Source: Propionibacteriaceae bacterium P6A17
GTDB lineage: Bacteria > Actinomycetota > Actinomycetes > Propionibacteriales > Propionibacteriaceae
Length of the DNA: 64,000 nucleotides
NCBI GenBank assembly: GCA_000619965.1
Contig: JHVD01000007.1
Coordinates: 124,001-188,000, forward strand
Direction of reading: 5' to 3'
Shown here: piece by piece, positions 18,633-27,362 of the stretch
Position numbering within the stretch: the first letter of the stretch is position 1
Layout of the letters: each line of letters starts with the position of its first letter
Made by a program: the position numbers and the translations under genes
The notes under the pieces: model-generated
Told to the model about the DNA's origin: nothing
Database searches by the model: none
What the model saw: the letters and a program-made list of their open reading frames with translations, nothing else

Positions 18633-18638
18633 TACGCT
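18633..18638 (+). promoter_or_regulatory. -10 element (TACGCT) for leaderless adenosine deaminase gene
   Basis: TACGCT is 6 nt before the ATG at 18645, with no ribosome binding site. Confidence 0.55.
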
Positions 18639-18644
18639 GACCCC

Positions 18645-19685
18645 ATGGCACGGCAGGACGACCAGCGCAGGGACATCGTCGCGCTGCCGAAGGCCCACCT
18701 CCACCTGCACTTCACCGGCTCGATGAGCCTCGCGACGCTGCACCAGCTCGCCCGCGCCCGCCACATGGAGCTGCCCGACAAGCTCGCCGGCGGCGCGCCC
18801 CTGGATCTGCCCTACGACCAGCGCGGATGGAACAAGTTCCAACGCCTCTACGACGTCGCACGCGCTGCCGTCCGCGGCGAGTCGGCGCTCAGGACGGTGG
18901 TGGACCGCGCCGCCGCCGAGGATGCGGCCGAGGGCTCGCGCAGACTCGAACTCCAGGTGGACCCGACGTCGTACGCGTCCTCCGTCGGCGGCATCGAGGA
19001 GGCCCTCGACATCATCTGCGACGAGGCCCGCGCGGCTTCCCGGCGCCACGGGGTGCAGGTGGGGATCATCGTCGCCGCCTCCCGGGTGCGCCACCCGCTC
19101 GACGCCCGCACGCTCGCCCGGTTCGCCGCCAGACGAGCCGGCCACGGCGCCGGCGAGGTGTGCGCGTTCGGGCTCAACAGCAACGAACGCGACGGCCACA
19201 CCCCGGAATGGGAGGTGGCGTTCCGCATCGCCAGACGCGCCGGCCTGCCCGGGGTCCCCCACGGCGGAGAGCTGTTGGGCCCCGACCATCTCGAGCAGGT
19301 GGTCCGCCACCTCGAGCCTGCCCGTATCGGGCACGGCGTGCGCGCCGTCGAGGACCCGGCGCTGCTCGACTCGATGGTCGCCCGCGGGATCGCCTTCGAG
19401 GTGTGCCCGGCATCCAACGTGCAGCTCGGCGTGTACCGCGAGGTCGACGACGTCCCGCTGCTGACCCTGCTCGCGCACGGCGCGACGGTGGCCCTCGGCG
19501 CCGACGACCCCCTGCTGTTCCGCTCGCGGCTGGCCGACCAATACCGTGCCGCACGCGAGGTGCACTTCCTCGACGACGTCCGCCTGGCCGGCCTGGCGCG
19601 GGATTCCATCGACGCCAGCTTCGCCTCCGACGAGGACAAACGTCGGTGGAAGCGCGACGTCGACGATTGGCTCGCCAGCACTTGA
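18645..19685 (+). CDS. add: Adenosine deaminase family protein
   Basis: A 346-residue TIM-barrel deaminase that should convert adenosine (or a related adenine compound) to inosine with release of ammonia. Zinc-ligand and catalytic motifs are in order: LPKAHLHLHFTGSM (HxH) near residue 14, VPHGGELLG near 205 (HAGE in most members, here HGGE), RIGHGVR near 230, CPASNVQLG and LGADDPLLF near 285. The GADDP form, rather than STDDP or NTDDP, and HGGE are variations that leave exact substrate choice open. It starts leaderless. The stop codon lies within a palindrome (19681-19696). Confidence 0.88.
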   Translation: MARQDDQRRDIVALPKAHLHLHFTGSMSLATLHQLARARHMELPDKLAGGAPLDLPYDQRGWNKFQRLYDVARAAVRGESALRTVVDRAAAEDAAEGSRRLELQVDPTSYASSVGGIEEALDIICDEARAASRRHGVQVGIIVAASRVRHPLDARTLARFAARRAGHGAGEVCAFGLNSNERDGHTPEWEVAFRIARRAGLPGVPHGGELLGPDHLEQVVRHLEPARIGHGVRAVEDPALLDSMVARGIAFEVCPASNVQLGVYREVDDVPLLTLLAHGATVALGADDPLLFRSRLADQYRAAREVHFLDDVRLAGLARDSIDASFASDEDKRRWKRDVDDWLAST

Positions 19686-19754
19686 CGCACGTCAAGGCGT
19701 CGTCGCCCATCCCGGAGTTTCATTCATGGTGTCAGCCGAACACCACGAATGAAA
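19681..19754 (+). promoter_or_regulatory. Palindromes ahead of the metal-transport genes
   Basis: A perfect CTTGACG-CA-CGTCAAG palindrome (19681-19696) overlaps the add stop codon. An inverted repeat with 15-nt arms and one mismatch (19718-19732 and 19740-19754, arms beginning TTTCATTCATGG) follows and ends against the AAAGGA ribosome binding site of the HMA gene. They could be operators of a metal sensor, a terminator for add, or a leader hairpin that masks the ribosome site. Confidence 0.5.
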
Positions 19755-19764
19755 GGACACTTCG

Positions 19765-19986
19765 ATGACCAACGCCACCTTCACCACCGAGCCCTTCACC
19801 TGCCCCTCCTGCATCAAGAAGATCGAGCACGCCGTCGGGGGCCTGCCCGGCGTCGACAAGGTGGAGGTGGGGTTCAACTCCTCGCGCGTCAAGGTCGCCT
19901 TCGACGACGCCCTGCAGTCCGCCCCCGCCATCGCCAAGGTCATCACCGACCTCGGGTACCCGGTCCGCAAGACCGCCGTCGCCTGA
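19765..19986 (+). CDS. HMA-domain metal-binding protein (CopZ-like chaperone)
   Basis: A 73-residue single heavy-metal-associated domain. The metal-binding CxxC occurs as TCPSCIKKIEHA near residue 13, followed by GVDKVEVGFNSSRVKVAFDD, the usual beta-alpha-beta pattern. Such proteins carry Cu(I) or another soft metal to a P-type ATPase. AAAGGA lies 8 nt before the ATG. The ATPase gene begins 36 nt downstream and lacks the N-terminal HMA domain that many such pumps carry, so this protein probably supplies that function in trans. The metal is not certain. Confidence 0.9.
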   Translation: MTNATFTTEPFTCPSCIKKIEHAVGGLPGVDKVEVGFNSSRVKVAFDDALQSAPAIAKVITDLGYPVRKTAVA

Positions 19987-20022
19987 GCACCGACCGGCCA
20001 CCGCGAATTGCAAGGACCCACC

Positions 20023-21918
20023 ATGTCCAGGCTCCGTTACCAGCACGCCATGTGGACTGCCGCCGCCCTGCTCGGCGTCGGCTTCCTCTCCTGGCTCGCC
20101 GGGGCGTCCTCCATCCAGGCGGCGGCACTCGCCGTCGCCTCGGTGGTGGCCGGCGCCCCCATCGCCCGCAAGGCACTCGCCGCGCTGCGGCACCGCACCT
20201 TCTCCATCGACCTGCTCGTGACCATCGCCGTGATCGGCGCCCTCATCATCGGCGAGTACGTCGAATCCTCGGTGGTGGCCTTCCTCTTCTTGTTCGGCCA
20301 CCACCTCGAACAACGTTCCCTCGAACGCACCCGCGCCTCCATCCGGCAGCTCGTCGACGCCGCCCCCACCACCGCGCGCCTCCTGCGCGACGGAGTGGAG
20401 GTCGAGGTGGGCATCGACGAGATCCGCGAGGGCAGTCTCGTCGTCGTGCGCGCCGGCGACTCCGTCCCCGTCGACGGCACCATCGTCTCCGGAGTGGGGC
20501 ACCTCCAGCAGGCGTCGATCACCGGGGAGCCCGTCCCCGTCGAGCGGGGCGAGGGCGACGACGTGTTCGCCGGGACCACGCTCGACAACGGCTTCCTCAC
20601 CGTCCGGGCGAGCAAGGTGGGCGACGACACCACCTTCGCTCGCATCATCGAGCTCGTGGAGGACGCGCAGGACTCCAAGGCCGCGCGCCAGCGTTTCCTC
20701 GACCGCTTCGCCGCCGTCTACACGCCGGCGATCGTCGTCGCCGCGGTGCTGTTCGGCCTTGTCACCCGCGACGTCGAGCTCGCACTCACGTTTCTTGTCA
20801 TCGCCTGCCCCGGCGCGCTCGTCATCGCCACGCCCGTGGCGATGGTGGCCGGCATCGGCAATGGCGCCCGCCGCGGCGTCATCCTGAAGGGCGGCGACGC
20901 CGTCGAGCGGCTGTCCGAGGTGGACACGATGGTCGTGGACAAGACCGGCACGCTCACCGTCGGGCACCCCGTCGTGACCGCTGTGCACGCTCTCGCCGGT
21001 GACGCCGACGAACTCCTGCGGCTGGCCGGTTCGCTCGAGCTGGCCTCCGAACATCCGCTCGGGCGCGCGATCGTCGCCGCCGGGCGCGAGCACCGGCTCG
21101 CGCTCGAGCCGCCGACGCAGGTGGAGGTCCGGCGCGGCGTCGGGCTCACCGGCCTCGTCGGCGGGGTGCAGGTCACCGTCGGTTCGGCGCGGGCGCTCCC
21201 CGACCACGAGGTGCCCGGGGATCTCCTGGCCGGGGTCGGCTCCTTCGAGGACGACGGTGCCACCGTCTCGTTCGTGGTCGCCGACGGGGAGGTGTTGGGG
21301 GCGCTGGCCATCGCGGACGATCTCCGCCCCGGCGCCGCCGAGGCCATGGCCGCGCTGCACCTCGGCGGCATCCGCACCATCGTCATGCTCACCGGGGACA
21401 ACGAGCGCGCCGCCCACGCGATCGCGCAGCGGGCCGGCATCGACGAGGTCCACGCCGGGTTGCTGCCCGAGGACAAGGTGGCGCACATCGAGCGGCTCGT
21501 CGCCAGTGGCGCGCGGGTGGCGATGGTGGGTGATGGCCTCAACGATGCCCCGGCGCTCGCGGCGGCCCACGTCGGCATCGCCATGGGCGCGGGCACGGAC
21601 GTCTCGGTGGAGACCGCCGACGTGGTGCTCGCCGGCAACCGGCTCGACCAGTTGGTCCACGCGCAGCGTCTCACCCGGCGCACGGTGCGGGTGATGACGC
21701 AGAACACGGCGATCGCGCTGGTGACCGTCGCGGTGCTGCTGGCCGGCGTCGTCGCGCAGCAGGTGGGCATGTCGCTCGGCATGTTCGTCCACGAGGCGAG
21801 CGTGCTGCTGGTGATCCTCAACGCACTGCGCCTGAGTGCGTGGCGTCCGAGGGACTTCGCGGCGCAGACGGTCGCGACGCCAGCCGATCGGCGCCGCGAG
21901 GTGGTCGTCGCCGCCTGA
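20023..21918 (+). CDS. P1B-type heavy-metal ATPase with CPG motif and no HMA domain
   Basis: A 631-residue metal pump. It starts directly with the first membrane helices. The actuator TGE is in QASITGEPVPVERG. The transmembrane metal site reads CPG at 262-264 (IACPGALVIATPVAM) rather than the common CPC. The phosphorylated Asp is D306 in VVDKTGTLTVGHP. The N-domain HP is in ASEHPLGRAI, and the hinge is MVGDGLNDAPALA. The CPG variant makes metal assignment unsafe; Cu, Zn/Cd or another metal is possible. AAGGA precedes ATG 20023. It forms a unit with the HMA gene upstream; a Crp/Fnr regulator gene is convergent 4 nt beyond its end. Confidence 0.93.
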   Translation: MSRLRYQHAMWTAAALLGVGFLSWLAGASSIQAAALAVASVVAGAPIARKALAALRHRTFSIDLLVTIAVIGALIIGEYVESSVVAFLFLFGHHLEQRSLERTRASIRQLVDAAPTTARLLRDGVEVEVGIDEIREGSLVVVRAGDSVPVDGTIVSGVGHLQQASITGEPVPVERGEGDDVFAGTTLDNGFLTVRASKVGDDTTFARIIELVEDAQDSKAARQRFLDRFAAVYTPAIVVAAVLFGLVTRDVELALTFLVIACPGALVIATPVAMVAGIGNGARRGVILKGGDAVERLSEVDTMVVDKTGTLTVGHPVVTAVHALAGDADELLRLAGSLELASEHPLGRAIVAAGREHRLALEPPTQVEVRRGVGLTGLVGGVQVTVGSARALPDHEVPGDLLAGVGSFEDDGATVSFVVADGEVLGALAIADDLRPGAAEAMAALHLGGIRTIVMLTGDNERAAHAIAQRAGIDEVHAGLLPEDKVAHIERLVASGARVAMVGDGLNDAPALAAAHVGIAMGAGTDVSVETADVVLAGNRLDQLVHAQRLTRRTVRVMTQNTAIALVTVAVLLAGVVAQQVGMSLGMFVHEASVLLVILNALRLSAWRPRDFAAQTVATPADRRREVVVAA

Positions 21919-21922
21919 GCCG

Positions 21923-22597
21923 CTACTCCTGTGCCGCCAGCTCGAGCGCGTCGGCGTCCAGAATCGTGATCCCTGCGGGGCCATCGAGCTGGACGACGGC
22001 GCGCTCGGCCAGTTTGGCGAGCGCGCGGCTGAGGCTCTCGGGCGTGGTGCCGAGCAGGGAGGCGACGTCCTTCTTCGGCAGTGGCAGCGTCACCTTGAGG
22101 CCCAACGGGTGGCGTTCGGCCTCGAGCCCCAACAGGTAGTCGGCGAGCCGGGCGCCGACGGGGCGGCTGGTCACCTGGTCGAGGAGGTCCTGCGACTGGG
22201 CGAGCCGCTGGCTGAGCACCCCCATCATCGTGAGCCCGATCTGCGGGTGCCGGCCCAGCAGGGAGGCGAAGTCCACTCGTCGAAACGAGCAGGCGACGGT
22301 GTCGGCGACGGCGACCGCCGCGTGGTCGGGGCGTGCGCCGGTGAGCAGCGACGCCTCGCCGGAGAAGTCACCGGGGCCGAGCACGCGGGTGACGCGCTCC
22401 TTGCCGTCGCGGCCGAGGCGGACAAGCTTGACGCTGCCGGTGTGCAGGACGATCAGGGGCGCGTCCCTGGCTCCTTGGAGGTAGAGCGGCTCCCCGGCTC
22501 GCACGTGCAGCGGTCTGGCGAGGCCCGCGACGGCCGACTGCTGGTCGTCGGTGAGGCCGCGGAAGATCGGCACGTGCGCCACGCAGTTGTCGCCCAT
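21923..22597 (-). CDS. Crp/Fnr-family transcriptional regulator
   Basis: A 224-residue regulator: an N-terminal cyclic-nucleotide-type beta-barrel (residues 10-125, with RAGEPLYLQGARDAPLIVL and GPGDFSGEASLLTG) and a C-terminal winged helix (KKDVASLLGTTPESLSRALA, about residues 174-193). The barrel lacks the arginine-serine pair that cAMP-binding Crp uses, and there is no N-terminal cysteine cluster for an Fnr-type iron-sulfur centre, so the signal is unknown. A cysteine near residue 5 and one in VACSFRR could sense redox or metal. The gene faces the P-type ATPase gene tail to tail. It is leaderless from ATG 22597. Confidence 0.88.
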   Translation of the reverse strand: MGDNCVAHVPIFRGLTDDQQSAVAGLARPLHVRAGEPLYLQGARDAPLIVLHTGSVKLVRLGRDGKERVTRVLGPGDFSGEASLLTGARPDHAAVAVADTVACSFRRVDFASLLGRHPQIGLTMMGVLSQRLAQSQDLLDQVTSRPVGARLADYLLGLEAERHPLGLKVTLPLPKKDVASLLGTTPESLSRALAKLAERAVVQLDGPAGITILDADALELAAQE

Positions 22598-22603
22598 GAG
22601 CCG

Positions 22604-22609
22604 AGTGTA
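22604..22609 (-). promoter_or_regulatory. -10 element (TACACT) for leaderless Crp/Fnr regulator
   Basis: TACACT on the minus strand is 6 nt from the ATG at 22597. Confidence 0.5.
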
Positions 22610-22740
22610 GGCGAGCCCGGCGCGGGTCCACGTCGCCGGGCGGGCGCACGCTCGCCTGATCCACGCCGTCGGCGGCCGCCCTCTCCCCGCGAGCCGGAGC
22701 CAGTCGTCGGAGGCGGCGGAGACCAATTTCCGAGATCCCC

Positions 22741-22816
22741 TTGACAGCAGGTCCGGGCCAACGCGCACTACTTACGAAAGCGACTTCCAAAAGCACACTT
22801 CATATCAGCGAGGAGG
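22741..22816 (+). promoter_or_regulatory. Control region of the ROK/sugar-uptake operon
   Basis: TTGACA (22741-22746) is a perfect -35; the nearest -10-like TACTTA (22769-22774) is 22 nt away, which is too long, so the exact promoter is unclear. Two similar units, AAAGCGACTTC (22777-22787) and AAAAGCACACTTC (22789-22801), are repeated in tandem and could be operator half-sites for the ROK protein. AGGAGG follows at 22811-22816. Confidence 0.35.
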
Positions 22817-22827
22817 CTGATCCCGGT

Positions 22828-23937
22828 ATGAGCGCCACCACTGCCGACGAGGCCAGCACCCGTGCCCACAAGGTGCACGCGGTCCTGTCCGAGCTGCGCG
22901 CCCAGGGGCAGGCCACGAAGTCCGAGCTCGCGAAGGCGTGCGGAGTCTCACGGCCCACGATCGCGGGCATCCTCGACGACCTCCAGGCATCGGGGCTTGT
23001 CACGGCCCTCCAGTCGACCACCGCAGGGGGCCGCCCCGCCCAGACCTACGGGTTCGCGCCAAAGGCGGGGGTCGTCGTCGCCATCGACATCTGACACGAC
23101 TACCTCACCCTCGTCGCCGCCACGCTCGCCGGCACCGTCATCGCCGCCGACACCCTCCCGCTCACCCCTGCCACCGCCCAGGCGCGGCTCAGCGAGGTGG
23201 TCCGGCACATCAACAACTTCCTCCTCCCCCTGCGCAGCCGCCACGGCGAGGTGCACGGCATCACCTGCTCCACCACCGGCACCGTCGACGCCGACGGCAC
23301 CATCCTCCGCAGCGACCAGGTGCCCCAGTGGGCAGGCTTCCCCCTGCGCCGTCACCTCGAGGCACAACTGGGCTTCCCCGTGCGCGTCGAGAACGACATC
23401 AACGCCGCCGCCTACGGCGAGTACGCCATGCGGGCCGCGGCCGGACAGGTGGCCCCCGACGACGACGTCCTGTACCTGAGCCTGGACGGCGGCTTCCTCA
23501 CCGGCCTGGTCCTGCACGGCCAGATCCACCGCGGGCACACGTCGAACGCCGGTGAGATCGCGGACATCGTCGGCGGGCTGCGCTACGACGACCCCTCCAC
23601 CGGCACCGGCCGCTGGGCGGCCCAGGCAGTCACCGCCGTCGGCCTCATGTGCCTCGTCGTGGACCCGCGGCTCATCGTCGTCTCCGGGCCGCGCGGCGCC
23701 GCAGCCGACGTCATCCCCGAGCTGAGCGGGCGCCTCAACCAGCTGCGCCCCGTCGACGCTCCACCGCTGCTCCTCGAGGCCAGCCGCTTCCGCTCGGCCG
23801 CCGCCAGCGTCGGCGCGCTCTCGCTCGCGCTCACCGACGCCGACGCCGCGCTCGTCGGCGCTCCGGGCGGAGCCCCCGAGCCACTGCGCAACCTCGACCT
23901 ACTGCTCACCACCCACAAGGAAGGACAACGCACCCTC
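22828..23937 (+). pseudogene. ROK-family regulator interrupted by an in-frame TGA
   Basis: From ATG 22828 (AGGAGG upstream) the frame encodes a MarR-like winged helix (SELAKACGVSRPTIAGILDD) and the start of the ROK sugar-kinase-like domain, GVVVAIDI, then stops at TGA 23092-23094 where the family has the invariant glycine of DIG. The same frame resumes at once with HDYLTLVAATLAG and runs through the rest of a ROK domain (GITCSTTGTVDADG, VENDINAAAYGEYA, GHTSNAGEIADIV). One GGA-to-TGA change explains it. There is also no stop codon between the ROK domain and the downstream dehydrogenase. It is either a nonsense mutation, a sequencing error or read-through; the TGA is followed by C. Confidence 0.75.
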
Positions 23938-25143
23938 ATGTCGAACGAACTGCCCCCCGACAGCAGCGAACTGCGCGTCGGGGTCGTCGGAGTCGGCGCC
24001 CGCGCGCCCTTGGCGCTCAACGCCGAGGACTCCCGCATTCCGGCACGCATCGTCGCCGCCTGCGAGCCACACCCGCTGGCCCGCGAGCGCGTCCGCGACC
24101 GCCTCAAGCGGGACCCCGACTCCATCACGATCACGTCGAGCGTCGCGGAACTGATCGAGGCGGGCATCGACGTCGCATTCGTGACCTCTCCCGACGACAC
24201 CCACGCCGACATCACCTGCGAGCTGCTCGAGGCTGGCGTGGCCGTCTACCTCGAGAAGCCACTGGCCATCCACCTCGACGACGCCACCCGCATCCTCGCC
24301 ACCGCCGAACGCACCGGCACCAAGCTCTACGTCGGTCACAACATGCGCCACATGAACGTCGTCCGCCGCATGCGCGACCTCATTCGTGAGGGACGCATCG
24401 GCGAGGTGAAGGCCATCTGGTGCCGGCACTTCGTCGGCTCCGGCGGCGACTTCTACTTCAAGGACTGGCACGCCACCCGCGAGCACGGCACCGGCCTCCT
24501 GCTGCAGAAGGCCGCCCACGACATCGACGTCATGCACTGGCTGGCGTCGTCGCACACCACCGAGGTCGTCGGCATGGGCGACCTCATGGTCTACGACAAG
24601 GTCACCGACCGGGCCGACCACAGCGACGAGCTCATGGGCGACTGGTACTCCATCGACAACTGGCCGCCGCTCAGCCAGCGGGGCCTCATCGAGGTCATCG
24701 ACGTCGAGGACCTGTCCATGGTGCTGATGCGCATGGACTCCGGGGTGCTCGCAAGCTACCAGCAGTGCCATTTCACCCCCGACTACTGGCGCAACTACAC
24801 CGTCATCGGCACCGAGGGCCGCATCGAGAACTTCGGCGACGGCGAGGGCGGCGTCATCAAGCTCTGGAACCGTCGCACCAACTACAACCCCGACGGCGAC
24901 GAGCAGTTCCCCATCTTGGGCGACGCCGAGGGGCACAGCGACGCCGACAAGCTCATCGTCGACGAGTTCCTGCGCTTCGTCGCCCACGGCGCCAAGACCG
25001 ACACCAACCCGCTGGGCGCGTGGTACTCCGTGGCCGCCGGCATCCAGGCCACCGAGTCACTGCGCGACGGCTCCACCCCGCGCGAGGTCCCCGGGCTTCC
25101 GGCAGACCTCATCTCCTACTTCCAGAACAACCAAACCAAGTAG
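23938..25143 (+). CDS. Gfo/Idh/MocA-family NAD(P)-dependent oxidoreductase
   Basis: A 401-residue sugar or polyol dehydrogenase candidate. The Rossmann fold is at the N-terminus (RVGVVGVGARAPLAL), the conserved EKPLAIHLDDA holds the catalytic lysine of the family near residue 112, and LLQKAAHDIDVMHWL carries the aspartate/histidine motif near 195. ATG 23938 is chosen because AAGGAAGGA lies about 12 nt upstream and the protein fits the family length; the frame is open well beyond it into the ROK gene. It precedes binding-protein and permease genes, so it probably oxidises the imported sugar or polyol, perhaps inositol-like. The substrate is not determined. Confidence 0.88.
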   Translation: MSNELPPDSSELRVGVVGVGARAPLALNAEDSRIPARIVAACEPHPLARERVRDRLKRDPDSITITSSVAELIEAGIDVAFVTSPDDTHADITCELLEAGVAVYLEKPLAIHLDDATRILATAERTGTKLYVGHNMRHMNVVRRMRDLIREGRIGEVKAIWCRHFVGSGGDFYFKDWHATREHGTGLLLQKAAHDIDVMHWLASSHTTEVVGMGDLMVYDKVTDRADHSDELMGDWYSIDNWPPLSQRGLIEVIDVEDLSMVLMRMDSGVLASYQQCHFTPDYWRNYTVIGTEGRIENFGDGEGGVIKLWNRRTNYNPDGDEQFPILGDAEGHSDADKLIVDEFLRFVAHGAKTDTNPLGAWYSVAAGIQATESLRDGSTPREVPGLPADLISYFQNNQTK

Positions 25144-25177
25144 CCCAACCCGGGCACCTTCCCCAAGGAGAATCACG

Positions 25178-26440
25178 ATGAAGCGACGCACGTTCCTCAC
25201 CGCATCCGCTGCCGCCACCTCGGCGTTCGGCCTGGCCGCCTGTGGAAGTGAATCGACGAGCACCGCCGAGCTCACCAAGGACACGGTGGGCGAACTCAAC
25301 CTCAGCTATTGGGACAAGATGCAGACCGCGACGGTCGAGGCGGGCATCAAGAAGTTCAACGAGGCCTACCCCAACATCAAGGTCACGCCCAGCATCACCG
25401 CCTACAAGGACTACTGGACGAAGCTGCGCACCCAGGCCGAGGGTGACAACCTGCCCGACGTGTTCTGGATGAACGGCCCCAACATCAAGCTCTACGCGAG
25501 CAACGACATGCTGGCCCCGCTCGACGATCTCGCCAACGTCGACTGGAACGACTACCCCACGGCGCTGGTCGACCTGTACAGCGTCGACGGCAAGCACTAC
25601 GGCGTGCCGAAGGACTACGACGTGGTCGCGGTCTGGTGCAACAAGGACCTGTTCGCCGCGGCCGGCGTCGACCTGCCGCAAGCGGACTGGACGTGGGACG
25701 ACTTCCGCGCCATCTGCACGAAGTTCAAGGAGTCGGGCAAGGGCTACGGCGTCGTCTGCGACGTCATCGGCGGCGGCCAGGAGAGCTACTACAACACCAT
25801 CGCGCAGGCCGGCGGCTTCGTCATCGACGGCACGAAGTCAGGCTACGACGACCCCAAGACCATCGAGGGGCTGAAGATCTGGGCCGAGCTGATCGCCGAG
25901 GGATCCATGCCGGAGATCAAGGTGATGACCGACACCAGCCCCCGGAAGCTCTTCCAGGCTGGCCAGGCAGCCATGTTCTGGGCCGGCTCGTGGGAGGCCG
26001 GCGTGATGAAGGAGGAATTCTCCAAGCCGGAGTCGCTCGTCGTGGTGCCGCTGCCCAAGAAGGAGCGCGAGGCGACGATCATCCACGGCCTGGCCTACGT
26101 CGCTGCGGCCAAGAGCGCCCAGCTCGCGGCGGCGAAGGCGCTGGTGCAGGTGATGACGAGTGAGGAGATTGCGCTCGTCGAAGCCACCAACGGCAGCGCG
26201 ATTCCCGCCTTCAACGGCACGCAGGAGGCCTGGACCAAGCTCGACGAGCGTTGGGGCCTCGAGGTCTACACCGAGCAGGCGGAGAAGAACTCGGTGGCCT
26301 ACCCGGTGTCGAAGAACACCGCCGCCTGGAACGAGAAGGAGAACGAGCTCCTCGTCCCGGCCTTCCAGGGCACCACGCAGGTGGAGGACGCGGCGACGGA
26401 GCTCGCCTCCGTCATGAACGAGCTGCTGGCTGCGGAGTGA
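25178..26440 (+). CDS. ABC-type sugar-binding lipoprotein
   Basis: A 420-residue family 1 extracellular solute-binding protein that captures a carbohydrate for the permeases encoded next. The precursor begins KRRTFLTASAAAT with a twin-arginine-like pair and ends its signal at LAAC, so it may be exported folded by Tat and lipid-anchored. The body has NLSYWDKMQ, FNEAYPNIKVTPS, GDNLPDVFWMNGP and YGVPKDYDVVAVWCNKDLF, typical of the family. A GGAG site precedes the ATG. Codon use is strongly biased to GC-ending codons, consistent with high expression. Confidence 0.93.
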   Translation: MKRRTFLTASAAATSAFGLAACGSESTSTAELTKDTVGELNLSYWDKMQTATVEAGIKKFNEAYPNIKVTPSITAYKDYWTKLRTQAEGDNLPDVFWMNGPNIKLYASNDMLAPLDDLANVDWNDYPTALVDLYSVDGKHYGVPKDYDVVAVWCNKDLFAAAGVDLPQADWTWDDFRAICTKFKESGKGYGVVCDVIGGGQESYYNTIAQAGGFVIDGTKSGYDDPKTIEGLKIWAELIAEGSMPEIKVMTDTSPRKLFQAGQAAMFWAGSWEAGVMKEEFSKPESLVVVPLPKKEREATIIHGLAYVAAAKSAQLAAAKALVQVMTSEEIALVEATNGSAIPAFNGTQEAWTKLDERWGLEVYTEQAEKNSVAYPVSKNTAAWNEKENELLVPAFQGTTQVEDAATELASVMNELLAAE

Positions 26441-26441
26441 C

Positions 26442-27362
26442 ATGAGCGCACCCGCCCAGGTGGGCCGGCGAGGGCGGCGGTCCCCGACGAGCACGGGCTA
26501 CTGGCCCATCCTGTTCGTCGGGCCGCTGCTGCTCGGCGTGCTCGTGTTCTACTACTACCCCATCGCGAAGAACCTGTATCTGTCCTTCACGAAGTCCAAC
26601 GCCTTCGGCGGCAACACGAAGTTCGTCGGGCTGGACAACTACGAGGCGCTGTTCAGCAGGCCAGATCTGCTCTCCGCGATCGGCAACACCCTCTTCTACA
26701 CGGCCGTGGTGCTGCTCGCGATCCCGATCTCGGTGTTGATCGCCAGCCTCATCGAGCTGCCCGGGCTGAAGTTCGCGAGCCTCTACCGGGTGCTGTTCTT
26801 CATGCCCTACCTGGCGATGCCGACGGCCATCACCCAGGTGTGGAAGATCGTGTTCAACGGCAACTTCGGCATCATCAACCAGACCGCCAAGGCACTGGGC
26901 ATCGAGGATCCGCCGTACTGGCTGTCGACGCCCGGCTTCGCGATCGCTGCGGTGGCACTGTTCGGGCTGTGGTCGTCGATCGGCTTCAACGTCATCATCC
27001 TGAGTGCGGGCCTCAAGGGCATTCCCCGGGAGCTCTACGAGGCCGCGTCGATCGACGGCGCGACCCAGTGGCGCCAGTTCCGCGCCATCACGGTCCCGCT
27101 GCTGACCCCGTCGATCTTCTTCCTGACGATCATGCAGACCATCGGTGGCTTCCAGCTCTTCGACGCCCTGTTCGCCATGATCGGGTCCGGCAATCCCGCG
27201 ATGGTGCAGTCGCGCTCGCTGGTCTACCTGTTCTACAACCAGGCGTTCATCAACAACGACAAGGGCGGCGGCGCCGCGGTGGCGATGGTGATCCTGCTGT
27301 TCGTCGCGATCGTCACGGCAGTCCAGTTCATCGGCCAGAGAAGGTGGGTGAACTATGTCTGA
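26442..27362 (+). CDS. ABC sugar transporter permease (MalF-type)
   Basis: A 306-residue inner-membrane permease with six predicted helices. The ATPase-docking EAA loop is ELYEAASIDGATQWRQFRAI, near residue 197. The first helix follows a charged N-terminus (GRRGRRSP). The start codon comes 1 nt after the stop of the binding-protein gene, and the end overlaps the next permease by 8 nt. It forms a heterodimer with that permease. No ATP-binding subunit is encoded in this operon. Confidence 0.93.
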   Translation: MSAPAQVGRRGRRSPTSTGYWPILFVGPLLLGVLVFYYYPIAKNLYLSFTKSNAFGGNTKFVGLDNYEALFSRPDLLSAIGNTLFYTAVVLLAIPISVLIASLIELPGLKFASLYRVLFFMPYLAMPTAITQVWKIVFNGNFGIINQTAKALGIEDPPYWLSTPGFAIAAVALFGLWSSIGFNVIILSAGLKGIPRELYEAASIDGATQWRQFRAITVPLLTPSIFFLTIMQTIGGFQLFDALFAMIGSGNPAMVQSRSLVYLFYNQAFINNDKGGGAAVAMVILLFVAIVTAVQFIGQRRWVNYV

